Positions 8,331 through 17,761 of a stretch of 64,000 bases of DNA are shown here, piece after piece. Each line of letters opens with the position of its first letter. The first letter of the stretch is position 1. Below the pieces are notes generated by a model. The model was not told where the DNA came from and did no database searches. It was given only the letters and a program-made list of their open reading frames with translations. Origin of the DNA: Rhodobacterales bacterium 52_120_T64 (GTDB lineage: Bacteria; Pseudomonadota; Alphaproteobacteria; Rhodobacterales; Rhodobacteraceae); assembly GCA_002162875.1 (NCBI GenBank), contig MABA01000008.1:124001-188000 (forward strand), given 5' to 3'. The position numbers and the translations under genes were made by a program.

Positions 8331-8749
8331 TGATCCGCATTAACGAAAATATAACCATTGAGGATTGGGAGCTGACAGAGACGTTTATGCGCTCTTCCGG
8401 TCCAGGTGGGCAAAACGTTAATAAAGTCTCAACGGCGGTTGAGTTGCGTTTTGAAGCGGAGCGTTCACCCAACCTGCCGCCTGCGGCCAAGGTGCGGTTG
8501 AGAAAACTGGCCGGTCGGCGGTGGACGAAAGACGGCGCGGTGATAATTACTGCCGAGAAACACCGTACACAGCCACGCAATCGAGCCGAGGCGGAGGAGA
8601 AGCTGGTGGCCTTGATCCAGCAGGCGCTGTTCCGGCCAAAGTACCGCGTAAAGACGAGGCCAACGATGGCCTCCAAGCGACGAAGACTTGAAGGCAAGAA
8701 GCAGCGCGGGCAAGTTAAGGTGTTGCGCGGCAAGGTTGCCGACGATTAA
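8330..8749 (+). CDS. arfB: Alternative ribosome-rescue peptidyl-tRNA hydrolase ArfB
   Basis: A codon-independent release factor homologue that frees ribosomes stalled on messages without a stop codon. The GGQ motif is at residues 26-28 in SSGPGGQNVNK, and the C-terminal tail is rich in Lys/Arg (KRRRLEGKKQRGQVK), the part that enters the empty mRNA channel. At 139 residues the length is as expected. The tmRNA partner protein SmpB is also encoded in this window, so both rescue routes are present. Confidence 0.93.
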   Translation: MIRINENITIEDWELTETFMRSSGPGGQNVNKVSTAVELRFEAERSPNLPPAAKVRLRKLAGRRWTKDGAVIITAEKHRTQPRNRAEAEEKLVALIQQALFRPKYRVKTRPTMASKRRRLEGKKQRGQVKVLRGKVADD

Positions 8750-8891
8750 TCACGTCTGTGTAACAAGCGTTGGAACGCTCAAAACCGCTTTTTCATTATT
8801 CACATGTCGCTTTTCCTCTGGTTCCAGAAATGGTTTTGCCGAATAATGATATGTATATGCATTGAACCGACAAAATTATCTGGAGCACATT

Positions 8892-10004
8892 ATGATCACA
8901 CGCGCAGCAGTTGCTTTTGCAGCCGGGGAACCTCTACAGGTTATTGATGTAAATCTGGAAGGCCCGAAGGCCGGCGAGGTACTAGTCGAAATCAAAGCGA
9001 CAGGTCTTTGCCACACCGACGAATTTACGCGTTCAGGTGACGATCCCGAAGGTCTGTTTCCGGCAATCCTTGGCCATGAGGGCGCAGGTGTTGTAATCGA
9101 GATTGGTGAGGGTGTGACCAGCCTGAAAGTCGGCGATCATGTGATCCCGCTCTATACACCGGAATGTCGCGAGTGCGAGTACTGCCTGAACCCCAAAACA
9201 AACCTGTGCCAGTCGATCCGCGAAACCCAAGGAGCTGGGCTTTTGCCAGATGGCACGACACGGTTTAGTACGCTGGATGGGCAGCCGATTCATCACTACA
9301 TGGGATGTTCGACATTTGCGAACCACACGGTTGTGCCGGAAATAGCGTTGGCGAAAATCCGCGAGGATGCACCGTTTGACAAGGTTTGTTATATCGGTTG
9401 CGGCGTAACCACGGGCATTGGCGCGGTGATTAACACGGCCAAGGTCGAGATCGGCTCGACGTCGATTGTGTTCGGGCTGGGTGGCATCGGTTTGAACGTT
9501 ATTCAGGGGCTTCGACTGGCGGGCGCTGACCAGATTGTTGGCGTGGATATTAACGATAGCAAGAAGTCGATCGCCGAGGATTTTGGCATGACCCATTTCG
9601 TTAACCCTACCGAAGTCGAAGGTGATCTAGTCGCGCATTTGGTTTCCCTAACTGGCGGCGGTGCGGATTATACGTTTGATGCCACGGGAAACGTGAACGT
9701 CATGCGCACAGCGCTGGAAGCGGCACACAAAGGTTGGGGCGAGAGCATCATCATCGGCGTGGCCGGCGCAGGGCAGGAGATTTCGACCCGTCCGTTCCAA
9801 TTGGTAACGGGTCGTTCGTGGCGCGGTACCGCGTTTGGTGGGGCAAGTGGGCGTACCGATGTCCCCAAGATTGTCGATTGGTACATGGACGGTAAAATCG
9901 CGATTGACCCAATGATTACACACACGATGGGGATCGAGGATATTAACAGAGGGTTCGATCTAATGCATGAAGGGAAGTCGATTAGGGCTGTGGTGGTGTT
10001 TTGA
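8892..10004 (+). CDS. frmA: S-(hydroxymethyl)glutathione dehydrogenase / class III alcohol dehydrogenase
   Basis: Oxidises the glutathione-formaldehyde adduct with NAD+, the first enzymatic step of formaldehyde removal. The 370-residue zinc MDR protein has the catalytic zinc region GLCHTDEF and GHEGAGVV, the structural zinc cluster [15 protein letters not shown], and the class III-type [18 protein letters not shown] and [12 protein letters not shown] (NAD-binding) blocks. The start at 8892 follows TCTGGAGC; an in-frame ATG ten codons earlier lacks a good site. The gene for the next enzyme, S-formylglutathione hydrolase, follows after an NYN-domain gene. Confidence 0.94.
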   Translation: MITRAAVAFAAGEPLQVIDVNLEGPKAGEVLVEIKATGLCHTDEFTRSGDDPEGLFPAILGHEGAGVVIEIGEGVTSLKVGDHVIPLYTPECRECEYCLNPKTNLCQSIRETQGAGLLPDGTTRFSTLDGQPIHHYMGCSTFANHTVVPEIALAKIREDAPFDKVCYIGCGVTTGIGAVINTAKVEIGSTSIVFGLGGIGLNVIQGLRLAGADQIVGVDINDSKKSIAEDFGMTHFVNPTEVEGDLVAHLVSLTGGGADYTFDATGNVNVMRTALEAAHKGWGESIIIGVAGAGQEISTRPFQLVTGRSWRGTAFGGASGRTDVPKIVDWYMDGKIAIDPMITHTMGIEDINRGFDLMHEGKSIRAVVVF

Positions 10005-10768
10005 GTATTTTGGCAAAAGAGAAGCGGATTGCGGTGTTGATAGATGCCGAGAATATCTCCGCGAACTATGCCGAACCACTGTTTGAGGAGATCGCGAAGC
10101 GCGGTGAGATTAGTTTCTGCCGTGCGTTCGGCGATTTTGATGATGAACGAATGCGGGCATGGGAAACTCAAGCCAAAGATTTTGGCGTTAGTGTGTTTCA
10201 GCAGGACCCAGTGTCGGGCTTTAAGAATTCATCGGATATAGCACTGGTCATCGGAGCGATGGATTTACTGCACTGGAAGCGAGCCGAGCGGTTTTATATA
10301 GTTTCCAAAGACGGTGATTTTACGCCACTTGCGAACCGAATAAAGAGCGCTGGTCTGGATGTGATAGGGGTTGGAACAAAGGGAGCTTCACAGGCATTTA
10401 AAAATGCTTGTAACGACTTTGTCACGCTATCGTTAGATGCTGGAACACATGATGCTGGAACACATAAGGTATTAGACGTTGTCAATCCATCTAAGGCGCC
10501 AACAACCAACGAGCGACCAATAGAAGAAGCAGAAGAGGCGATCCTTACAGTGCTAAAAGATAGTGCAGAGAAGGATGGGTGGGTAAGCATGGCCGTATTG
10601 GGCAAAGCACTAAAGGAACGACAACCGAAATTTATTTATAAAGAATTCGGGTTCGCAACATTGAGCAAATTACTTAACCAAAGTAGTAGGTTTAATGCAG
10701 AGCCCAAACACAGCACACCGCGAGTCCGAGCGAGTAATCACAGTAAGAATACACTAACAAGTCGTTGA
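10001..10768 (+). CDS. NYN domain / OST-HTH (LOTUS) protein, putative RNase
   Basis: Residues 8-145 form an NYN (PIN-like) nuclease domain: [10 protein letters not shown] with Asp15, [14 protein letters not shown], and [17 protein letters not shown] supply the acidic metal-binding cluster, followed by [13 protein letters not shown]. Residues about 175-235 ([17 protein letters not shown] to FATLSKLLN) fit an OST-HTH/LOTUS RNA-binding domain. The start is a TTG overlapping the last codons of frmA. The linker has an exact 15-base tandem duplication (DAGTH twice) and the 3' half is more AT-rich than its neighbours. It sits inside the formaldehyde operon; its target is unknown. Confidence 0.85.
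   Translation: MSILAKEKRIAVLIDAENISANYAEPLFEEIAKRGEISFCRAFGDFDDERMRAWETQAKDFGVSVFQQDPVSGFKNSSDIALVIGAMDLLHWKRAERFYIVSKDGDFTPLANRIKSAGLDVIGVGTKGASQAFKNACNDFVTLSLDAGTHDAGTHKVLDVVNPSKAPTTNERPIEEAEEAILTVLKDSAEKDGWVSMAVLGKALKERQPKFIYKEFGFATLSKLLNQSSRFNAEPKHSTPRVRASNHSKNTLTSR
10436..10465 (+). repeat. Exact 15-bp tandem duplication inside the NYN gene
   Basis: GATGCTGGAACACAT occurs twice back to back, encoding [10 protein letters not shown] in the linker between the NYN and OST-HTH domains. The two copies are identical, which suggests a recent slippage event; frame is kept. Confidence 0.9.
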
Positions 10769-10779
10769 AGGAAAAGCTT

Positions 10780-11613
10780 ATGAAAACCATATCTGAAAAC
10801 GCCAGCTTTGGCGGGACGCAGGGCGTATATTCGCACCAGTCGGACGCTTGCAATTGCGAGATGACTTTTGCGGTTTATATGCCTCCGCAGGCAGTTGACG
10901 GGTTGGTGCCGGTTGTTTGGTATCTGTCTGGTCTGACCTGCACGCATGAGAACGCGATGGTTAAAGCAGGGGCGCAGGCTTGGGCGGCGGAGCATGGGCT
11001 CGCGGTGATTTTTCCTGACACTTCACCGCGCGGTGAAGGTGTTGCGAACGATGAAGCGTATGATCTGGGGCAGGGCGCCGGATTTTATGTCGATGCTACG
11101 CAGGAACCTTGGTCGCAGCATTTTCAAATGTGGACATACATAACCGAGGAATTGCCGAAGCTGGTTTTTCACAACTTCGATTTGAACGAAGAAGCGCAAG
11201 GAATTATGGGGCATTCCATGGGTGGACACGGGGCATTGACGATGGCGATTTCGCTGCCGGATCAATACAAATCCGTATCAGCGTTTGCACCTATTACTAA
11301 TCCAACCGGCAGCGACTGGGGGCGTAAACAGTTGACGGCGTATCTGGGCGATGATCAAAACGCATGGGGGAAACACGACGCCAGTTTGTTGATGGCCGAA
11401 AAAGGTTATCCGGGGCATGTGATGATTGATCAAGGCGGAGCAGATGAATTCTACGATCTGCTGAAAATGGATGCGTTGGCGGCCGCAATCACTTGGCGTA
11501 AACAATCGGCCAGTTTGCGGATTTTGGAAGGGTATGACCATTCGTATTTCTTCGTCTCAACCTTCATGGAAGATCACATCGCGCACCACGCGGATATTTT
11601 ACATAACCTTTAA
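10780..11613 (+). CDS. frmB: S-formylglutathione hydrolase
   Basis: Hydrolyses S-formylglutathione to formate and glutathione, completing the step begun by the dehydrogenase upstream. The 277-residue esterase-D-type protein shows LSGLTCTHENAM, the nucleophile elbow GHSMGGHGAL, and the final DHSYFFVSTFMEDHIAHHA with the catalytic His. The ATG at 10780 follows AAGGAAAAGCTT; an earlier in-frame ATG overlaps the NYN gene. It belongs to the same plus-strand run as frmA. Confidence 0.94.
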   Translation: MKTISENASFGGTQGVYSHQSDACNCEMTFAVYMPPQAVDGLVPVVWYLSGLTCTHENAMVKAGAQAWAAEHGLAVIFPDTSPRGEGVANDEAYDLGQGAGFYVDATQEPWSQHFQMWTYITEELPKLVFHNFDLNEEAQGIMGHSMGGHGALTMAISLPDQYKSVSAFAPITNPTGSDWGRKQLTAYLGDDQNAWGKHDASLLMAEKGYPGHVMIDQGGADEFYDLLKMDALAAAITWRKQSASLRILEGYDHSYFFVSTFMEDHIAHHADILHNL

Positions 11614-11625
11614 GGATGCATTAAC

Positions 11626-11784
11626 GTGTTAGTCTCCACCATCCTGTTGCTCGTGACGGCAATGAGTGTACCACCTCCGTTGATTGTTTCCGCGTTTTTC
11701 ATGTGGGACGTGTTTGTGCAGCCAAGCCACGGGCGAGCAACGATTTTATTAACGGAATGCGCAATTTCGGATGAGGATTGCTAA
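11626..11784 (+). CDS. 52-residue hydrophobic small protein
   Basis: GTG at 11626, nine bases after AAGGA, opens 52 codons that end in a TAA overlapping the ATG of the next gene (TAATG). The peptide starts with a membrane-like stretch, MLVSTILLLVTAMS, then PPPLIVSAFFMWDVFVQ, and finishes with a polar acidic tail ending in Cys. Good ribosome spacing and translational coupling to the YaiI gene argue that it is real. No family is recognised. Confidence 0.5.
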   Translation: MLVSTILLLVTAMSVPPPLIVSAFFMWDVFVQPSHGRATILLTECAISDEDC

Positions 11785-12236
11785 TGACCGCGATTTATAT
11801 AGACGCCGACGCTTGCCCCGTTAAGGATGAAACCTTGCGCGTAGCGGATCGACATAGCGTGAAGGTTTACGTCGTCTCGAATGGTGGCTTGCGCCCTAAC
11901 CCGCATCCGTTGGTGGAAACGGTGGTAGTGCCTGATGGGCCTGACGTGGCGGATATGTGGATTGCGGATCGGATTGGCAAAGGCGATATTTGCATCACGG
12001 GTGACATCCCGTTGGCAGCGAAATGCCTTGAGGCCGGAGGACGGGCGATTAGGCATAACGGCGATACTTTTACATCAGCGAACATTGGCAACCAACTGGC
12101 AATGCGCGACTTGATGGCGGATTTGCGCGAAGCTGATCCCTTCCGTCAAGGCGGCGGGCGACCATTTAGCAAAGCAGATCGATCGAAATTTCTTGAAGTG
12201 CTGGAACGGGAAGTTCGGGCGGCATTGAAAGAATAG
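11784..12236 (+). CDS. YaiI/YqxD family protein (DUF188)
   Basis: A 150-residue protein of the YaiI/YqxD family, which has a PIN-like fold and no settled function. It begins with the diagnostic IYIDADACPVKDE, and has VSNGGLRP, ADMWIADRIGKGDICITGDIPLA and NIGNQLAMRDLM, all family blocks. The start at 11784 is preferred because it overlaps the stop of the upstream small gene. The stop is immediately followed by rsmJ. Confidence 0.9.
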   Translation: MTAIYIDADACPVKDETLRVADRHSVKVYVVSNGGLRPNPHPLVETVVVPDGPDVADMWIADRIGKGDICITGDIPLAAKCLEAGGRAIRHNGDTFTSANIGNQLAMRDLMADLREADPFRQGGGRPFSKADRSKFLEVLEREVRAALKE

Positions 12237-12839
12237 ATGGCGAGTGACCCTAACAGTTTGATTGTGGACTTCGTCGGGGGCGCAGTGGCGCACCGTTTCC
12301 GGTTTGGTGGCGGTCGCGGGCAGGCGTTGCCCAAAGCAATCGGGATGAAATCAGGCGTTTCACCGAGTGTCGTTGATGCGACCGCAGGACTTGGTCGGGA
12401 TGCGTTTTTAATGGCTTCGCTGGGGTCCGAGGTGACTTTGATTGAACGCTCCGACGAGATGCATAGCTTGCTGGCCGAAGGGATGGAGCGCGCCCGTGTG
12501 GCTGGCGGCGAGATCGCCGAAGTTATTGCACGGATGACTTTGTTGCACGGGGATGCCAAGGCGTTGCTAAGGGAGCTTTCTCCCGACGTTGTATTGGTTG
12601 ATCCGATGCACCCACCACGCAAGAATTCCGCACTGGTAAAGAAAGAAATGCGACTGATACGCGAAATCGTTGGAACCGATCAGGATTCGACCGAATTGAT
12701 GCGTGTGGCTTTGGACTGCGCCCGTAAACGGGTTGTTTTGAAGTGGCCGCAAAAGGCTGATCCCATGGGGGGTATTCGTGCCCCCTCCCACCAGATCACG
12801 GGGAAATCGACGCGTTACGATGTGTTTATGATTGGATAA
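12237..12839 (+). CDS. rsmJ: 16S rRNA (guanine1516-N2)-methyltransferase RsmJ
   Basis: SAM-dependent methylation of G1516 in small-subunit rRNA. VVDATAGLGRDAFLMASLG is the SAM-binding motif I, and VLVDPMHPPRKN is the catalytic DPM-P-P-type motif of this family; HRFRFGGGRGQALPKAIGM near the N-terminus is also characteristic. At 200 residues it is shorter than the enterobacterial protein (about 250), lacking most of the N-terminal extension. It begins directly after the previous stop codon. Confidence 0.88.
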   Translation: MASDPNSLIVDFVGGAVAHRFRFGGGRGQALPKAIGMKSGVSPSVVDATAGLGRDAFLMASLGSEVTLIERSDEMHSLLAEGMERARVAGGEIAEVIARMTLLHGDAKALLRELSPDVVLVDPMHPPRKNSALVKKEMRLIREIVGTDQDSTELMRVALDCARKRVVLKWPQKADPMGGIRAPSHQITGKSTRYDVFMIG

Positions 12840-12843
12840 CTAG

Positions 12844-13488
12844 ATGAACTTAAAGTTGGTGATTTTTGATTGCGACGGGGTGCTGGTCGACACAGAAGTG
12901 TTGTTCAATCAGGCCCTTGTCGAGGATTTGGCTGCGCACGGCCTTAGTTTGACGCTTGACCAATGCATGGGGCTGTTTGTTGGCGGCACTATGTCAGGCG
13001 TTAAATCCAAAGCTGAACAACTGGGCGCTATGTTGCCGGATACTTGGGTCGAGGATTTTTACATAAAAGTCTATAAACTACTTGGGGAACGTACAGAATC
13101 AATTGCAGGAATTGAGGGCGCGCTTGATGCAATTGAACGCTCGGGCATCCCGTACTGTGTGGCCTCGAACGGCAGGATTGCGAAAATGGAGATCACCTTG
13201 GGACGCACCGGGATGTTGGAGCGGTTCAAAGATGTGATGTTCTCGGCACAGGCGTTGGGGACAGCCAAGCCTGCTCCGGAATTGTTTCTCGCCGCGGCAA
13301 GGAACTTCGGAGTTTCACCCGACGAGTGCGTCGTTATTGAAGACAGTCCGACGGGCGTTCTGGCGGCAAAGCATGCAGGAATGAAATGTTACGGATACGC
13401 ACCCCACGACGATGGCCAAGCCTTGGCTGCGGAGCAAGCAATTATTTTTAAGGATATGTCAGAACTGCCGGTTTTGTTGGGACTTTAA
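12844..13488 (+). CDS. HAD-superfamily phosphatase
   Basis: A 214-residue HAD subfamily IA hydrolase. Motif I is FDCDGVLVDTE with the nucleophile Asp9, motif II is VASNGR, motif III contains the Lys of TAKPAPELF, and motif IV is VIEDSPTG. A helical cap lies between residues 17 and 85. Likely substrates are sugar phosphates or phosphoglycolate-like compounds, but the sequence does not decide. The last bases overlap the end of the decayed oxidoreductase on the other strand. Confidence 0.88.
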   Translation: MNLKLVIFDCDGVLVDTEVLFNQALVEDLAAHGLSLTLDQCMGLFVGGTMSGVKSKAEQLGAMLPDTWVEDFYIKVYKLLGERTESIAGIEGALDAIERSGIPYCVASNGRIAKMEITLGRTGMLERFKDVMFSAQALGTAKPAPELFLAAARNFGVSPDECVVIEDSPTGVLAAKHAGMKCYGYAPHDDGQALAAEQAIIFKDMSELPVLLGL

Positions 13489-13759
13489 GGCGTGATGATC
13501 ACTGTTTCGGCGCCTTCACCAGCAGCCACGACATCACCACAACCCTCAAAACCAGCCGGTAGATCTTTGCGACGGGGCTGTCCGTACTCCCTCTTAATAA
13601 AGTGTAAGTCAGGCGGATTTACCGACGCGACATGCAGTTTGATTAATACCTGACCTTTGGCGGGAATTTGAACCTGCTCCAGATACAATGAAGCATCTGA
13701 GATTGCGGGGCCTTCAGATTTGCCGGAATAACCGTCTTCTAACTGATAAGCGCACGCAT
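13485..13759 (-). pseudogene. Remnant of an MDR (quinone oxidoreductase-like) gene
   Basis: Reading from the ATG at 13759 gives MRAL, then a frameshift, then QLEDGYSGKSEGPAISDA and VLIKLHVASVNPPDLHFIKREYGQPR and GFEGCGDVVAAGEGAE, clearly the N-terminal third of a zinc-independent medium-chain dehydrogenase. The frame stops at 13485, right where the HAD gene on the other strand ends, so the rest (about 240 residues, including the NAD-binding domain) has been deleted. It lies just downstream of the decayed CoA-transferase and the two were probably one operon. Confidence 0.8.
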
Positions 13760-13779
13760 TGTGTCGGGGTGCTTTGTGA

Positions 13780-14726
13780 TCAGTCTTCTTTTAACCAATC
13801 ATTAAGGATTTCATCGGTATCGGCCCCACATATGGGAGGCGCTTTGCGATATGTAACTGGCGTTTCGGAAAATTTAACCGGATTGCCGATAAGATCGACA
13901 GAACCCGAACCTGACAGTGGGTGGGGCATCGAGATTTTCATGTCACGGGCGGCAACCTGATCGCTGGCGAACACCCCGTCGAGGGTGTTAATGGGGCCAC
14001 AGGTAACACCCGCAGCATTCATTGTCGAAAGTAAGGTCTGCTTGTCGATTTTCTGAAGGATCGGAATCAGCGTTTCAATCAACGTTTCGCGATTGGTAAT
14101 GCGGTCGATATTAAGGATGTACCTTGAGTCTTTCGCCAGCTCCGGATGTGCGATTACACCACAGAACTTTGCGAACTGGTTGTCGTTGCCAACGGCTATT
14201 ATCAGGTGGCCGTCGCTGACCTTGAATACTTGATAGGGAACGATGTTCGGGTGCTGGTTTCTGCGCCGTTTTGGAACTTCTCCCGATGCTAGATAGTTTG
14301 TACCTTCGTTAATAAGCCCCGCAACCTACGTATCCACAAGACCAATGTCGATGTACTAACCTTGACCGATTTGGTCGCGGTGCCGCAGGGCAGCAAGAAT
14401 CGCGGTGGCCGCATACATTCCGCACATCACGTCCGTAATGCCAACGCCGACTTTTATAGGCACCCCATCGGTCTTGAAGTTCTCCACCAGAATATCGGAT
14501 TTGGCGGCAAGTTGACGTATGGTATCAGCGCCTTCGGGCGTGGACATATCCAGTGCGATGGACCCCAGGCGCGAGTGTCGGCGCCCTTTCCGGGGCGCTC
14601 CACCTTGACGATGTCGGCGCCATAATCCCCCAAAAGCTGTGTGCTGGTCGGGCCAGCAAGAATGCGGGTGAGGTCAAGCAAGCGGACCCCGTGAAGTGGC
14701 CCTTTGGGTGTGTCAGAATGCGTCAT
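13780..14726 (-). pseudogene. Decayed CaiB/BaiF family CoA-transferase
   Basis: From the ATG at 14726 the frame encodes [31 protein letters not shown] and GADTRAWGP, the N-terminus of a class III CoA-transferase. At about 14558-14566 a deletion with frame change joins this to [18 protein letters not shown]. The second frame then meets two in-frame TAG codons, at 14356-14358 and 14326-14328, each where a Gln (CAG) would fit (QIGQG-stop-YIDIGLVDT-stop-VAGLINEG). The remainder runs clean to the stop at 13780. Three independent lesions make this a true pseudogene rather than a sequencing error. Confidence 0.88.
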
Positions 14727-14780
14727 AGGCGCGAGTTTTGCAGACGGCGGATGGAAAGAAAAGTTCCTTTTCGGTTTTAC

Positions 14781-16748
14781 CTAACGTCCGTTTAACTCGC
14801 GCTCCAAGACAAACGCCGGGGCTACGCCGGACAGTCGGGCACGATAGACGAATAATGCCTCAGTAACGCGCATCACATAGTTGCGTGTTTCTCGAAAAGG
14901 GATCGTCTCGATCCAGTCAACCGCATCGACTTTGGCAGACCGAGGGTCGCCGTAGTCCTGTATCCAGCGATCTACGCGGTAAGGACCTGCGTTATAGGCA
15001 GCAGCGGCTAGCAGGGCAGACCCGTCGTAGCGTTCCAGCATTTCTGCCAAATAAGCTGTACCGATGCGGGCATTATATTCCCAGTCACCGCCAAGGCTTT
15101 TGGTGGAATAGGCGATGCCCAATTCTCGCGCCACGGTCCTAGCGGTGGCGGGCATCACTTGCATCAAGCCAAGCGCCCCGACATGGCTTTGGGCTGCAGG
15201 GTTAAACTCGCTTTCCTGCCGTGCAATGGCCAATGCCAGCTCAGCGGGAACGGGGCTTTCAAAAGCTGCAAGGTCCGTGATCGGGTAATACGCGCGCGGG
15301 ATTACGTAGCCTTGTGTCGCCGCTGCTTTGGCAATTTTCAACGCTGTGTTGGGCTGGTCCAGATCCATCGCCAATTGTCCTAAGGCGGCGCGTTCCTTCA
15401 ACGTTAAGCTTTCGGAGGCGTGGCTTAAGAACCGACGAGTTAACAAATCTTTACCGGCAAAATGGAACAGAAACCCAGCGCGAACGGAGTCACTTCGCAA
15501 GAATAGTTGTGTCGTCCAATCGGCGGGAAGATCGGCACCCGCGATGCTTTGATCAGGTCCCAGTCCAGCGCGTTCTGCCGCCAACTGCCCGTAAAAACTG
15601 GTCTGATAGGTTGCCGCCAATGCGTAAGACGCCTTGGCCTTCGCTGTGTCACCCATGGCTTCGTAACTACGCCCCAACCAATAACCTGCGCGGCCTATGC
15701 TAATGGGCGATGCGATGGATGCCTGAAGTTTTCGAAAGTGTTGAACTGCGCTGGCGGGGTCGTTTAGTTTGCGTAGCGCCAAGAAACCGGACAACCATTC
15801 CAGATCGGAATACCCATTCTGATCTGGTGTCAGAAAATGATGGCTAGCCAAGTAATAAGCCGTTCGATTGTCGCCAGCGCGCATAGCACGACGTGCATAG
15901 CTGCGGCGTTTGTCAGACCAGAATTCAGGACGCCCCACGCTGTCGAGAGAGCCGGAACGCTCTACCAGCATATCGTGCGCGCTATCCCAATAGTCCTTGC
16001 TGACCCGCCAGCGGAAACGATCATAGGCCAGCCCGGCATCATGTGCCACGGCATCTGGCAGGGCTGAAATCATCGAATCCACACCGTTTTTATCACGTTG
16101 CAGGGCGATGCGGACTTCAGCCAACGCACGTTGCGACGGGGAAACCAACGATAACATGCGACTGGCCTCGGTCACCTTGCGTTTCCACAAAAGCAGGTCC
16201 AGGCGATCGCCGTTATAGGGTTTCAGCGTGTTGGGAAATGATTTCCACAGGGCGTCTTGCTCTGATTGGCTTAGAGAAAATTCGCGCCATGCATGAATTG
16301 CTTCAGCACCTGCGTGTGCAGGCCTACCCAACGTCTGATAGGCTTGCGCTAAACGTAGTGCCCCCCAACCCGTTTGTGGGTCTTGCGTCGCGAAATAGTT
16401 AACAACCCGTTGTGGGTTCAAACCTTCGGGAATGTGCTGTTCGGATACCTTTTGCAGTAATGGCAACCCGGGCCAGTCAGCGTTGGCGTTTAGGAATGCA
16501 TAATATTCATCGAAGCTCCCCTCCGCTGCGCGCAACCGATTCCACTCTACGATTTCCATAGCGATCGGGTCTTGATTTTGGGCCGCAAGGTTCGCTGCTT
16601 TGTCCCAGTTCCCAGCATCGGCAGCGGATAAGGCCGCTGCTAATGAAGCGCCATTTTGCGGTGGTGTTTGCCCCGCAGCCGCGCAAACACCACCGACAAA
16701 AATTGCCAGCGCCACGGATAAACCGGTGCGTAAATTGGAATACTTCAT
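14781..16748 (-). CDS. slt: Soluble lytic murein transglycosylase
   Basis: Cleaves the glycan strands of peptidoglycan in the periplasm. The 655-residue protein has a signal peptide (hydrophobic to about residue 25), a long alpha-helical superhelix domain typical of Slt70, and a C-terminal catalytic domain: IARQESEFNPAAQSHVGALG with the catalytic Glu, LMQVMPATA and AAYNAGPYRVDRW. The start follows TTGAGG. It is divergent from dapA across about 135 bases. Confidence 0.93.
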   Translation of the reverse strand: MKYSNLRTGLSVALAIFVGGVCAAAGQTPPQNGASLAAALSAADAGNWDKAANLAAQNQDPIAMEIVEWNRLRAAEGSFDEYYAFLNANADWPGLPLLQKVSEQHIPEGLNPQRVVNYFATQDPQTGWGALRLAQAYQTLGRPAHAGAEAIHAWREFSLSQSEQDALWKSFPNTLKPYNGDRLDLLLWKRKVTEASRMLSLVSPSQRALAEVRIALQRDKNGVDSMISALPDAVAHDAGLAYDRFRWRVSKDYWDSAHDMLVERSGSLDSVGRPEFWSDKRRSYARRAMRAGDNRTAYYLASHHFLTPDQNGYSDLEWLSGFLALRKLNDPASAVQHFRKLQASIASPISIGRAGYWLGRSYEAMGDTAKAKASYALAATYQTSFYGQLAAERAGLGPDQSIAGADLPADWTTQLFLRSDSVRAGFLFHFAGKDLLTRRFLSHASESLTLKERAALGQLAMDLDQPNTALKIAKAAATQGYVIPRAYYPITDLAAFESPVPAELALAIARQESEFNPAAQSHVGALGLMQVMPATARTVARELGIAYSTKSLGGDWEYNARIGTAYLAEMLERYDGSALLAAAAYNAGPYRVDRWIQDYGDPRSAKVDAVDWIETIPFRETRNYVMRVTEALFVYRARLSGVAPAFVLERELNGR

Positions 16749-16883
16749 TCTGCCTCAAGGTATTTTTTAATATTTATGTTCGTATAACATGATTTTCGCC
16801 TATATGTCTCGTATCGCTTGCTTGCGGTGGCATCAATTCGCCGTTAGTGCTGCGACTAGACAGATCAAACTTCGGAGGCCCTC

Positions 16884-17759
16884 ATGTTTAAAGGTTCAAT
16901 GCCAGCACTTATCACCCCGTTCAAAAACGGCAAGGTGGACGAAGACGCACTGAAGGCGCTCGTTGAATGGCATATTGCCGAGGGCAGCCACGGTTTGGTG
17001 CCAGTCGGAACAACCGGTGAGTCACCGACACTGACCCATGATGAACATGAACGCGTGATCGAAATTGTCGTGCAAACTGCTGCTGGCCGCGTGCCAGTGA
17101 TCGCGGGGGCTGGTTCGAACAACACAACCGAAGCGATCCGTTTCGTGCAATTCGCCGAAAAAGTAGGGGCGGACGGCGCGTTGGTGGTGACGCCATATTA
17201 CAACAAGCCGACACAACGCGGCTTGATCGCGCATTTCACGGCTGTGCATGACGCCAGCGGTATTCCTATCATTATTTACAATATCCCCGGTCGCTCAGTT
17301 GTGGATATGACACCGGAAACAATGGGGGAGCTGGCCGAACTTCCACGCATTGTTGGCGTGAAAGATGCAACTGGTGATATCGTGCGGGTTTCCGATCAAC
17401 GCATTACCTGTGGTAAAGACTTTATCCAGCTTTCGGGCGAGGACGCATCCGCGCTTGGGTATAACGCGCAAGGCGGGCACGGCTGTATTTCCGTGACAGC
17501 GAATGTTGCACCGAAGCTTTGCGCAGAATTTCAAGAGGCGACGTTGGCTGGTGATTACACCAAGGCATTGGTCTTGCAGGATAAACTGATGCCTCTCCAC
17601 ACCGCGATTTTTGTCGAGCCAGGCGTTGTTGGCGCGAAACACGGCCTGACAGTTCTGGGGAAATGCACAGACGAGGTGCGCTCGCCACTGACTGGCTTGC
17701 TGCCGGAAACCAAAGCACAGATCGAAGATGCGATGCGTCACGCGGGGCTGATTAACTAG
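16884..17759 (+). CDS. dapA: 4-Hydroxy-tetrahydrodipicolinate synthase
   Basis: Condenses pyruvate with aspartate semialdehyde, the first step committed to lysine and diaminopimelate. All key residues are present in the 291-residue aldolase barrel: GTTGESPTL, Tyr132 in IYNIPGRS, and the Schiff-base Lys160 in [15 protein letters not shown] precedes the ATG at good spacing. asd, which makes its substrate, is also in this window but 36 kb away. Confidence 0.96.
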   Translation: MFKGSMPALITPFKNGKVDEDALKALVEWHIAEGSHGLVPVGTTGESPTLTHDEHERVIEIVVQTAAGRVPVIAGAGSNNTTEAIRFVQFAEKVGADGALVVTPYYNKPTQRGLIAHFTAVHDASGIPIIIYNIPGRSVVDMTPETMGELAELPRIVGVKDATGDIVRVSDQRITCGKDFIQLSGEDASALGYNAQGGHGCISVTANVAPKLCAEFQEATLAGDYTKALVLQDKLMPLHTAIFVEPGVVGAKHGLTVLGKCTDEVRSPLTGLLPETKAQIEDAMRHAGLIN

Positions 17760-17761
17760 TT

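Noticed and set aside
8766-8779. AGCGT-TGGA-ACGCT hairpin after arfB
   Set aside because: Only five pairs and separated from the T-rich stretch; too weak to call as terminator.
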